Source of the DNA: Euleptes europaea
Lineage: Eukaryota; Chordata; Lepidosauria; Squamata; Sphaerodactylidae
DNA length: 64,000 bases
Direction: 5' to 3'
Assembly: GCF_029931775.1 (NCBI RefSeq)
Contig: NC_079332.1
Span: forward strand, 880,501-944,500
The notes beneath the pieces were generated by a model. That model was not told the DNA's origin. It saw nothing but the letters and a program-made list of their open reading frames with translations, and did no database searches. Position numbers and translations under genes: made by a program. Position 1 is the first letter of the stretch. The number at the start of each line of letters is the position of its first letter. Shown here one piece after another: positions 54,301 through 64,000 of this stretch.

Positions 54301-56368
54301 AGGGCTGGGGGCTTGATCAGGAGGTGTGTGGTCCAGAGGAGTCTGAGAAAGCCAAAAATGATGGGTGGGAGGGAGCTGGGAGGTCCGAAGGTTGTTGCGT
54401 TTTACAGGGCACGCAGACTGCAAAGGATGGCAAAATTCAGGGCCAGCCTCCAAAACAGAGAGGCGTCCGGCTCAAAGGGAGTGAATTCTTTGGAGGGGAA
54501 GGCTTAGTCCCGTTTCCCATTCTGTCCTGGCTTTGCCACTAATGTGGGCCCCCAAATCCCAGTTCCCTGATATTGGCTCCCTCATTTCCCTTAATGCTCG
54601 GAGCCTAGAACGTGAGAAATAAGGAGAGCCCTGCCGGATCATGCCAGCGAGGGTCCATCTAGTCCAGGATCCTGCCTCTCACAGTGGCCGGCCAAATCCT
54701 CTGGAGGGTCAATAACAGGGCACCGAGGCTGAGGTCTTCCCCCTGATGTTGCCTCCTTGACACTGGTCTTCACAGGTTGACTGCCTCTGAACTTGGAGGT
54801 TCCCTTTAGTCACCGTGGCTAATAGCCACTGATAGACCTCTCCTAGCCTAGAACTTCATTCTCCCTCTTCTTTCCAGTCCTTCCTGGAAATCCACTTTTT
54901 TTCCAGGAAGGCTTTTTCCTTAACCCCTCCAGATACTTGCTCAAAACAGCTCACAGTTAAAGCAAAACAAAAACAAGCATTTTTTTTAAAAGCCATGAAA
55001 AACTATCCATTAAAACCAAGCCATAATAACAGTAATAAACCTGTGGAAATCGTTCGCCACCGGATGTGACCAGCAGCGCAGTGAGACGGCTCTTAAAAAA
55101 GGATTCGGCAAATTAACAATAAGGAGAGGGAGAGAGAAAGAGACTAGGTCTTCCTGTTGTTGTTGCCTGCTCTCAGTGGTGAAGCGTTGCACATTTTTGT
55201 GGGTATTTGTCTTGTGGAACTCACTGCCACAAGATGCAGTGGTAGCCACTGGCTTTGATTGATGTAAGAGGGGATTTGCGGAGGAGAGTTCTATCCATGT
55301 ATAGAAAAGCAGCTGTGAGATGGCGCACCCGCACCCCACCCCGGGCATCTCCCCGGCATCGTTCGCAGCTGTACAAGGTATTGGAGCCCCGCTGGGACAT
55401 TTTTGGTGCTGGCCAACCTGGTTGGCCACTGTGTGAACAGACTGCTGGACTTAATGGACTTTGGTCTGGTCCAGCAGGGCCTTCCTTATGCTCTTGTGAG
55501 CATGCCTATTATATGAGGTGCTGTGGAACACAGGCAGGATGGTGCTGCTGCAATTGTCTTGTTTGTGGGCTTCCTAGAGGCACCTGGTTGGCCGCTGTGT
55601 GAACAGACTGCTGGACTTGATGGGCCTGGGGCTGGTCTAGCAGGGCTTTTCTTATGTTTTTAACACAGGCAGGACAATGCTGCTGCAGTTGTCTGGTTTG
55701 TGGGCTTCCTAGAGGCGCCTGGTTGGCCACTGTGTGAGCAGACTGTTGGACTTGATGGGCCTGGGTCTGATCCAGCAGGGCTTTTCTTATGTTCTTATGA
55801 TGGGAAAATTCAAATGGCTCTGGTACTCTGACTGCCTGGTTCAGCCATCGGCTAGGGGTCCCAGGGTGTGTAATTTCGGAAGGTGCATTGTGGCATATTG
55901 TTCTGCAGGCACGGTAGGTCTGCAGCATTCACCTTTGACTGACGGATGACTGTGAGTACTTGAAGTGGGTTCCAGCAGACGTGCCTGACCATTGGACAGC
56001 ACCTGGCACCCTGTTGGCATTCAGTAGCTCGCCCAGTGGCAGAATTTTGATCTTTCTAGAATGACTCCATGTCTGCTCTTTCCTCGCCCCCCCTCCCCGC
56101 CCCCCGCCAGGTGGTGCAGCGGATCAAAGCTGTCGAAACCGAGACCCGCTTGCTGGTGGTGGACAAAGAGACGGATGAATACCTCCGGAGCCTGAGGCTG
56201 ACCTGCACCGAGGAGATGGTGCACACGGGCATCCCGGCGAACCCTGACGCGTCACCCATCAAATCGCCCACCAGCGACAACGGAGACGTGTGGAAGCCCC
56301 AGGCGGAGCTGAGCGGCCGGAATCTCAAGAGGCACAAACACAGCCTCAGCTCTGAGAGCGGGAAGAAG
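51391..56368 (+). CDS. NHERF2: Na+/H+ exchange regulatory cofactor NHERF2, first two exons
   Basis: NHERF2 (SLC9A3R2) is a two-PDZ scaffold under the apical membrane that links transporters and receptors such as NHE3 to ezrin. Exon 1 is 51391-51621 (77 codons, donor gtcggt, not ideal); exon 2 is 56111-56368 (86 codons, donor gtaagg). PDZ1 is complete: carboxylate-binding GYGF at residues 26-29, [39 protein letters not shown] (quoted in part, GEKGK and [10 protein letters not shown] being diagnostic), and the [13 protein letters not shown] helix with its class I histidine. After it come [11 protein letters not shown] and TCTEEM. The linker ([21 protein letters not shown]) is less conserved. 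PDZ2 and the ezrin-binding tail lie beyond the window. NHERF1 is the alternative; proximity to MSRB1/RPL3L favours NHERF2. Confidence 0.9.
54610..54760 (-). repeat. LINE (CR1/L2-type) 3' end, inverted
   Basis: It contains gaaataaggagagccctgcc, gatcatgccagcgaggg, gtccatctagtccagg and cacagtggccggccaa, the inverted form of the tail repeated at 55400-55800. Confidence 0.65.
55225..55800 (+). repeat. LINE 3' end with tail repeated in tandem three times
   Basis: A single LINE 3' region is followed by three copies of a 115-150 bp tail, each with ctggttggccactgtgtgaac, agactgctggacttgatgg and agcagggcttttcttatg, ending about 55495, 55660 and 55800. The parts between carry acacaggcaggat and gggcttcctagagg each time. 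Confidence 0.8.
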
Positions 56369-56554
56369 GTAAGGCCGCTGTGGGGGTCCTTGCGAAGGGT
56401 GGGGTGGGGGTGGGGCTTCCCAAGATGGTGGTTTTGGAGCAGTGGTTTATCTTGGATTTCGCTGGGCTGTTGCGGTCTTTCTTGGCCTTCTTGAGGCCTG
56501 GCGGCTCATTCTCAGCCCTCTTTAGTGGCACGCCTCCGTTTCTTATTTTTGGGG

Positions 56555-56775
56555 TGTCAGGTCACAGCCGACTTACGGCCATCCCTCACGAGGTTTTCAA
56601 AGCAAGGGATGCTCAGAGGTGGTTTGCCATTGCCTGCCTCCGCCTAATGACGTGGGACTTCCTTGCTGGTTTCCCATCCGAGTACTAACCAGGGTCGACC
56701 CGGCTTAGTTTCCGAGATCTGATGAGACGGGGCTCGCCTGGGCTGTCCAGGTCAGGGCACGCCTCAAATTCGACG
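56555..56775 (-). repeat. 5S-rRNA-derived SINE, inverted, full plan
   Basis: On the minus strand: gtctcatcagatctcggaaac, taagccgggtcg, tggttagtactcggatggg, then aggcaatggcaaaccacc and gtcggctgtgacctgaca. The 5S-like internal promoter order (A block, then gatgggaaacc) is recognisable. Confidence 0.82.
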
Positions 56776-57454
56776 GGGGCTAAAAGCGCTACCTTTGTGT
56801 GCGGCTGGTTGGGATCTTGTGTGGATAGGCTGGGTCCGGTTGAGGGCATTCAATGTTGGCCGAGGCCGAAAGCGATAACTGGGCTGAATGTGAAGCAGAG
56901 GAGCTTTGCTGGCTGCTCACACAATGGAGTGTGAGTGTGAATGTCCTAGTCTCTTGGGAGAAGATGTTGCAGAGGACAGAGGAAAGCATCTTGTTTGGCA
57001 TGAGGGCTGCTCTGCGGGGGGGGGGGGGCTTGTTAATGAAGTGGTCCTTGGTTACCTAGGAGCAAATGAGGTCAGGGTGCTCTTTAAAGACACCCAAGGT
57101 TGTGCCAACACACATATCCCCCCCCCACTTTAATTTGAATCATGTGGCTTTGCAGGAACGTCTTAAAAGATACTTGTTTGTTTCCCCATCCCTGCCGTGA
57201 AGCCACCGCCTGTCTCTGGGGGCATCCCTTTGACTCGGCTCCTGCGGGTTGGGGAGGCAGGCGGGCGTGGCTGCTGATCAGACCGAGACCGGCTTTCCCC
57301 GTTCTGGTTTCCTTGCCGGGAATCTTGGGAGTTGTAGCCTTCTCAGGGTCTTTTAACAGGGGATAATTCTCTGCACCCACATGAAGTTAGAGGCTCCTTA
57401 GGAAGAACTGAAGAGGCACGACTGTTGTTGCCCAGAAGATAAAGAGTACCTTCT

Positions 57455-57870
57455 GTAGGGTTGCCAACCTCCAGGTGGGTCCTGGAGATCTCCTGGAGTT
57501 ACATCTGGAGTTACTTTGGAGTCAGGAAGGCATTTTCCTCCAAGCCAGATTGGCCAGGGATCATGGAGGGGCTTTCTTTTGCCTTCACTGGGGGAGTGGA
57601 GGGAGGTAGCTGTGAACTTCCTGCATTGTGTGTGTGTGTGCGCGCGCGCGGGGGGGTTGGTCTAGATGACCCTTGGGGTTCCAGCTCTATGTTTCTGTGT
57701 TTCTAACTGATCTCCAGACTACGGAGATCAGTTCCCCTGGAGAAAACGGCAGCTCGGGAGGATGGGCTCTATGGCGTTATTCTTTACTGAGGGTTCTTCC
57801 CCCCTCAAACCTCACCCTCCGCCCCCAAATCTCCAGGAATCTCCCCTCCAGGAGTTGGCAAGCCTACCTC
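57455..57870 (+). repeat. hAT-like MITE with a CR1 inserted in it
   Basis: The MITE's left end (tagggttgccaacctccagg) is at 57456 and its right part (actgatctccagactacgg ... gagttggcaagccta) at 57708-57867. Between them, about 57500-57705, is a CR1 tail ending ccagctctatgtttctgtg. It includes a GT-then-GC run. Confidence 0.75.
57627..57652. repeat. Alternating GT/GC run with Z-DNA potential
   Basis: tgtgtgtgtgtgtg passes directly into cgcgcgcgcg and a G run inside the CR1 copy, a strict purine-pyrimidine alternation. Confidence 0.8.
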
Positions 57871-58619
57871 TTGGTCAAATACAAGAGACACTGGGGCTGG
57901 GACTGTTGAGGACTTATTTGCAATGATGCTTTACCTCCGTTGGAACGAAAGGCAGGCGGTTAACGTGAGAAGCGCGTCTTTGCATGGGAAACATCCCGAA
58001 TGATGGGTTGCTGAAGCTCTGCTTGATACAATCAGGCCTTCGAATGTCAGCCATCTCCTGTGCCGATTAGTTTCCGCTCTGGCTGGGACTGCCGCTGGTC
58101 CCAGCCCTGGCCAGAAAACATCCCGAGCGGGTCAATGGCAGGTCAGGTTTAGGAAGCTTAAATTACAGTCCTTGGAAACACTTTTGTTGAAGAGGGGACA
58201 GGATTTTCAGTTCCCAGAACTAATTAGCCGGCTTGCGATCTTTGCAAAGGGAGGCGAGGTCCGTGACCTCTCGTGCGTTTGCCAATGGGAGGGTGGCTGG
58301 TTTTTGTCAGTGCTACGTGTCCTTTGTGTGTGTGTGTGTGTGTGGGGGGGGAAACAACCTGAAATTCTGCACCGGCAGAACCTCATTTCCGCAACCTGCA
58401 TAAATCTTGCAAATCCAGAATGTTTGCATCTCATTTTACTAATTTCTGGGTTGGCTTCCTCATTGGAGGAAGGCCAAAGGCACTGAAGCCCCATCCCTGA
58501 CCCAGGGAAGTTCTTCTGAGAGTTCGTGAGGCATTATAAAAGTGCTTTCAAGCTTACCTTCACGGTAATGAGGACTGGAAACTTGTTCTTTAAAAAAAAG
58601 GCTCCAAATGCTAAAGACT

Positions 58620-59045
58620 AGCACGTTCTGTGAGGTTTTGCTCAGTGGTAGGGCATCTCCTTTGTCAGTAGAAGGTCCTGGGTTCAATCCCTGCCTTCTC
58701 AGGGGCTGGAAAAGCTCCTACTGGGCCCGAAACCCTGGAGAGCTGGCACAAGACAGAGGGCTGGTTAGACATGTGCATTCACATGTTCTTGATCTCCAGA
58801 GGCTGTCTAGATCTAAAACGACATCATATTGGGGAGGGGCCATGGCTCAGTGGTAGAGCATCTGCTTTGGCATGCAGAAGGTCCCAGGTTCAATCAGCAT
58901 CTCCTGTTAAAGGGACCAGGCAAGTAGGTGATGCGAAAGACCCCTGCCTGAGACCCTGGAGAGCAGCTGCCGGTCTCAGTAGACGATACTGACTTTGATG
59001 GACCAAAGGTCTGATTCAGTGGAACGCAGCTTCATGTGTACCGAA
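58620..59045 (+). repeat. Two successive SINE-B copies
   Basis: The first (58620-58795) is diverged: ttttgctcagtggtagggc, gggttcaatccc. The second (58828-59045) is well preserved: ggggaggggccatggctcag, ggtcccaggttcaatc, ggagagcagctgccggtctc. Confidence 0.82.
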
Positions 59046-59579
59046 TAACATGGCCCCGCTCCTTCTACTTCCATGCAGAGGCGCGCGCGCAATCAAAGCA
59101 TTCTCCTGAGCGCCTCTTGCATTATCTCAAGGCACCCTTCTCTCTCTCCCCCTCCCCAACTTTTCACCTTCCTGCCTGGTTTGTTTTTGACTCAGGGAGT
59201 TTTCAGGAAGCCCCTCCTGGGAAGGGAGGTGTCCGCCCCATGGCCGAAGTTTCCTCTGTGGTGGTATTTTTAGTGAAACACAAAGCGAGTGGAAATGAAC
59301 AGAAGGCGGGGAGAAGATTAGGATCAGGAAGGGCCGGGATGAGCGCTCACTTTTGTTCCCGGGACACCCAGCGCCTCGGGTTTCTGGACCAAAGGAACCT
59401 CAGGCTCCCCAGAGGAGAAAGGGTGGGTAATGTCTTGGCAAGAGGCTTTGAGATGCAGCGGGATGTATCTGTGGGCGAGGATCAGGCCTTTGGAGAGAGA
59501 AAACAAAAGGAAGCATTTAAATCATGTTGCTAGACCTCATGATGCCTCTGGGGATGGGACCAAGGCATCACCTGAGGGT

Positions 59580-59815
59580 AGAGCCAGTGTGGTGTAGTGG
59601 TTAGGAATGTCAGACTACCATCTGGAGACCCAGGTTCGAATTTCCACTTCTGCTATGGAACCTCGCTGGGTGAACTTGGGGGGGGGTCACACACTCTCAG
59701 CCCAACCTACGTCACAGGGTTGTTGTGGGGATAAAAATGGAGGGGAGGAGAAGGATGCAGGCCGCTTTGGGTCCCCATTGGAGGAAAAGACGGGATAAAT
59801 GAATTAAAAATTTTA
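59580..59815 (+). repeat. SINE-A, full length
   Basis: gagccagtgtggtgtagtgg, ggttcgaatttcc, cacagggttgttgtgggg, gccgctttgggtccccattg and gacgggataaatgaatt are present. It is followed by an AT-rich tail. Confidence 0.88.
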
Positions 59816-61224
59816 AAAATCACCTCCCTCCCCCTCAAAGGTAGTTTATTTGTTAAATATAATTATTTAGGTGATCTTCAGTAAGCAGCCCCTAGAGAAG
59901 TGGCTACGGGCTATGAAACCCTCGCTCGTGACCCCATTGCATGTGCCCCCTCCCCGACGTACGACTCTTTCCTCCCAAATAGCCTGTCTGTCTCTAAAAC
60001 CTGAACTTCCTTCCTTGGGGGAATTAATTGATAAGCCAGAGATTTTTGAACTATTCCGCTGCTCCATGAGGAAGCTGAATGGCGTTAAACCAATTAAGGA
60101 CCGGCTGGCAAGAACCAGGCCTCCGTGTGGGATCTGGGTGTACAAGGCAAAAACTTGTCCACGGAGCATTTCGCCTTCTTAATCTTTTACATCTGACCAC
60201 TTACAACAGGCCTGTGTACAGACGGAGGGGAAAGCTTTCGGGGTGGGATTTCAGGTTCTCAGAAGGGCGTTCCAGCTGACTTAGCGGGTTGGCGAACTTT
60301 ATGGGGTCGTTTCAGAACTCCCGAGCTCCTCTTGGTAGGGATTTGAGGGATTTCCAGTAAAGGAGCTCTCAGGACTAAGAATCCCCCCTGATGTGCCAGC
60401 CGGGTGGTTGATTGGTGGCCGGGTGCCTCGGAGAAGCTCCTGTGGGGCGTTAGAAGGTCAAAGGCAAAAGGCCGAAGCCCCGGGTTGACGGCAACTTGTA
60501 AAGATAACAAATGTGGGAAATTCTGCTCTCAGTCTAACAACATATTTAATTTTTAAAAGGAAAGCCTTCCTCCTATACGCAGGCTCAGCAACAACTTAGT
60601 GAAAAAGACCCTCTTTAGGGGGGAATTGAGGCAACAATAAACAGTGCCTTTGGATAGTAAAATTTCTGGAAGCATTGAACGGTTGCAGTGGCTTTATTAT
60701 TCAGTGCAAACATGTAAATAACTTCTTGTTTGCAAACGTGTGGGTCCTGTCTGGCCCTTTTCAGGATGTTTTCTATTAGTAATTTTGTGTACACCTAAGA
60801 AAAGAAAGCATTAAAAAACAAAAAACAAATTTTGTGCTCAGTTGAAATAGGAGAGAATTGCAAAGACTCTTGGCGTGGTAAATGTGCACGATTGACCAGT
60901 GGCACCTTTGGGGGCTTCTTGCAGAACAAGAGCAGGGCGACTTCCTTTCCTGCATCTTCTGTTGTGCGTTTCAGGCCTGCTTTGGCTTTCCCAGAACCAG
61001 AGTGGCTTTCTGGGAACGGCGGTGTATGCAGCTGTGTTTATGTACTTGTGCTCACAGTGCTTGGAGCTGGAGGGGATTGTTTATCCTGGAATTGGGGGAG
61101 GGTGGTCTCGTGGGGGGAGAGAGTCAGGGATGGAAGGAAATGAAGCCGTAGTTTTGTGGAGACAAATCCGTGGCGCTAAAAAGGATTCTGCGCATGGGCA
61201 TAAGAGGCCCCTGAGCAACCAAAA
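59816..61224. other. NHERF2 intron 2, part without recognised features
   Basis: No repeat of the families above and no exon matching PDZ2 was found. Confidence 0.5.
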
Positions 61225-61820
61225 TGATCAGGGAACTAGAGCAACTGCCCTATGAGCAGTGGTTAAAACGCTTAGGGCTGTTTAACTTGGAAAGAAGGCG
61301 GCTAAGGGGAGACATGATAGAGGTCTATAAAATGATGCATGGTGTGGAGAGAGTGGACAGGGAGAAGCTTTCCCCCTCTCTCATAATACCAGAATGCGGG
61401 GGTGGGGTGGGGGAGGTCATCTGCTGAAGCTGGAGGGTGAGAGATTAAAAACTGATAAAAGGAGGTATTTCTTCACACAGTGCATAGTTAAATTGTGGAA
61501 CTCCCTGCCCCAGGATGTGGCGATGGCTGCCAACTTGGAAGGCTTTAAGAGGGGAGGGGACCTGTTCATGGAGGAGAAGGGTATTCATGGCTACTAGTAA
61601 ACGTGGATACTAGTCATGATGCTTACTATTCTCTCCAGGATCAGAGGAGCATGCCTATTATATTAGGTGATGTGGAACACAGGCAGGATGCTGCTGCTGC
61701 AGTTGTCTTGCTTGTGGGCTTCCTAAAGGCACCTGGTTGGCCACTGTGTGAACAGACTGCTGGACTTGATGGACCTTGGTCTGATCCAGCATGGCCTTTC
61801 TTATGTTCTTATGATGCGTT
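61225..61820 (+). repeat. Long LINE (CR1/L2-type) 3' end
   Basis: It encodes the end of a LINE protein (RELEQLPYEQWLKRLGLF, LERRRLRGDMIEVYK, WNSLPQ) and continues to actggacttgatggacc style tail bases and gcctttcttatgttcttatg. One internal gap or frameshift is likely near 61395-61420. It is the same family as 55225-55800. Confidence 0.82.
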
Positions 61821-64000
61821 GTCAGAAAAGGAAGCAGTTTGTAGGGAGAGAGCAGCCTCACTGAGTACCCTGGCCATCGTTTGAGGAGGACCACAAGAAT
61901 GCCAAGCGAATGCCAGCAAAGTGTAAGACGCTGTGGCCTAGTGACGGGGCATCTTTGCCTGTCAGCCATGCACCGGAGATGTTTGCACATAACTTTCTTT
62001 CGGAGCAGACCTCCTACGTAGACTGATGTTGAGTCCAATTCGTTGAAAACACACATGTTCACTCACATGTGGCATGCATTATCATGTAGGACTTCCTCTT
62101 CCTGGTGGAAAACAGTAATTCGGAAGAAACATCCTAGCTCTTGTAGGCTGAAATAACCACAGATCGGCCACAGCTGCATCTCCTGCTTGGCTTAATAATC
62201 TCATGGTTGGTTGTGATTCAGGAGAAGAAGAATGTGTTAAGTACCAGCTTATTCCAGACCGTGGGCTGGGTACATAAGCTAGGGAACCCCCCACCCCCCG
62301 TTATTCCTGTGAATTGAGGGAAAGGGCGAAAGGTTCCAGAGCAGCCATTAACCAACCTTCTCCTGTTCCTCTTGGCAGCTAAAAGCGGTGGATGGTGGCC
62401 CCTTTAAAGATGGGCTTATGGGCAAGGCAGAGAGCAACCCGGTTTAAACAATATACTCTGTGAGTGCCAAGACCTAGGAAAGAGGATCTTTCTCTAGCCA
62501 GAAACTTGTTTCAAACAAGCCTTACGAAAGGTTGGACTCCTTGACCAGCTATTGCGGAGTCCCTAGACGTGACCTGGCGAATGCTGCATGAAATGCCGCT
62601 GCGCTGTGAGCTTTTGCGCTTTTTTGCACTCTGCTTCAGGTGGCCGCAGCTCCCCCCCTTCCCCCACCCCAAGTAAATAACTCACCTTTGGGGCATCAGC
62701 CATCTGGCTGCAGAGAAAGATGTTCCGATGTTGCTCGTGTCGCTTTTGGGGGGGTTTCTTAGGTTTTTAATTTCAGTGTGAAAGTATTCTTCCCGTCTGA
62801 CTTGGGCCTTGTTGAATACCAGATCTTCAGATGAGTCCCCTGGCAGGTTTTTAGCTTTTTCCCGTTAAAAACCAAAAAAACAAAAAGCCCTTTTTGAAAC
62901 AAAGCAACTTCTTTTCTCACACCTTTGCTAGCGGAGCGGTCTGCCAAGAGGAGAAATTTTAGACCGCCGTGGCTGTTTTCAGAGTGAATGGAAAGAAACT
63001 GGTCCTTGGTCATGTTATTTTCTCCTCCTCCGTTTGTCCGACATTGAGATGGGTTAGATTGACAGCATCCGTCCCTGCAAAGAGCAGACCTGGATTATCC
63101 TTGGCTGCTGAGTGGAAACCCAGTCCAAAAAAGACCCCCCCCCACCATAAACCTCCAGGGAGGACCTTCTGGAAATGTTTTTCTCTCTCTGAAGAATGAT
63201 CTGACCCCACTGATTTTGCATGATTAAGATTCTGAAGAAGGTGTAGAGACAGGAACACGCCCCCCAAAAAAACCTGGTGTGTTTTGAGCCAGAGGTGGTC
63301 CTTCACCAGGAGAACAGCAGGCCTTTGGCCACAAAAACTGCATCTGTGATGGTTGCAGTCTTTTCTTGCTGGGTCCGCTCCCTTCCCACCCCCACCCCCA
63401 AGCTGATGATTTTGCAAGGCGGTGTTCCCAATGCAAAGTCACAGAACCACCTTCCTCTTTTCTCCCTTTCTGTCCTTGCCAAACCCAAATCAATCCCAGT
63501 GCGACGCCTCAAAGTTCCCTTTCCCTGTCCCCTTTTCATCTGTACACTACTGGCTCCTAAAAGGGCAAATGGATATCTGTGAGCATTTTTTTTTTTTTAA
63601 GGCCAAGAGCAGCCTGCCGTTTGAGAGGAGGATCTTTGCGTGTCCTCCTGAGCTGCTAAGAACTGACTGGAGGGACGGTGTGGAATGAATCCCAGATGGA
63701 AAGACCTCAGGCTAAGAGGTGCCAGGCCAGGCGGGCATAGCCGAGGTAGGCTGCCGCTGTTCTTATCAGAGCTCTGCTGCCCTCCGTCTGCTGCGGCGTG
63801 TTGATAAACCGGGTGGAGACGGCTGCATTTGGGCCTGCCACGAACACCCTTCCTGCCTTGAGCTCACGCTTCTTCTGATGAGCCGAAACCCCTTGGCCTG
63901 GTCAGACACTGAGGCCTTGCCCTCCTCGTACCCATTCTCTCAGATGCCAATCATGGGTCGCTGCCTTCTTCAGATCAGACCGCTGGTTCATCCGGCTTAG
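61821..64000. other. NHERF2 intron 2, right end of the window
   Basis: No exon resembling the second PDZ domain or the ezrin-binding tail of NHERF2 is visible. Several C-rich and T-rich runs occur. Nothing else recognised. Confidence 0.5.

Larger units (their letters stand above)
51622..56110 (+). other. NHERF2 intron 1
   Basis: GC-rich at the left, with a CT microsatellite at about 52323-52349. A SINE-A-like inverted remnant lies near 53290-53400 (cctcacaacaaccttgtgagg). LINE tails occupy 54610-55800. Elsewhere nothing recognised. Confidence 0.6.

Overview
The window looks like the nuclear genome of a squamate reptile, possibly a gecko. This is inferred from the repeats: Bov-B (RTE) LINE 3' ends, 5S-rRNA-headed SINEs sharing a Bov-B-like tail, tRNA-derived SINEs of squamate type, many short CR1 3' ends, and hAT-like MITEs. 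Genes are split into small exons with GT/AG boundaries, so most long open frames are chance or repeat-derived.

Layout from left to right: the 3' end of RPS2 (+) with an intronic H/ACA snoRNA resembling SNORA64; NDUFB10 (-), complete in four exons, with an NRF-1/YY1/ETS promoter; RPL3L (+), the muscle paralogue of ribosomal protein uL3, complete except that its ATG-only first exon is only tentatively placed; a TEX2-related gene (-), complete in coding sequence over eleven coding exons; MSRB1 (+), a selenoprotein with an in-frame TGA and a candidate SECIS element 1.3 kb past its stop; a possible small unrecognised three-exon gene (+); and the first two coding exons of NHERF2/SLC9A3R2 (+), whose second intron runs off the right end.

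RPS2, NDUFB10, RPL3L, MSRB1 and NHERF2 all sit in human 16p13.3, so this is a conserved block. It differs in two ways: a TEX2 paralogue lies between RPL3L and MSRB1, and NHERF2 directly follows MSRB1. The genes are functionally unrelated: cytosolic translation, complex I, muscle ribosome specialisation, ER lipid transfer, methionine-R-sulfoxide repair and membrane scaffolding.

The most unusual points are a reconstructed SECIS structure; a 1.2-kb LINE inserted exactly at a TEX2-like exon/intron border, duplicating the splice donor; a Bov-B copy that ends against the RPL3L exon 9 acceptor; and several nested insertions with readable target-site duplications (TSDs). I saw no CRISPR array, no retrovirus or LTR element and no bacterial-type genes. 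For brevity, SINE-A means the repeat starting 'gccagtgtggtgtagtgg' and SINE-B the tRNA-Ala-like repeat containing 'gtggctcagtggtagagc'.
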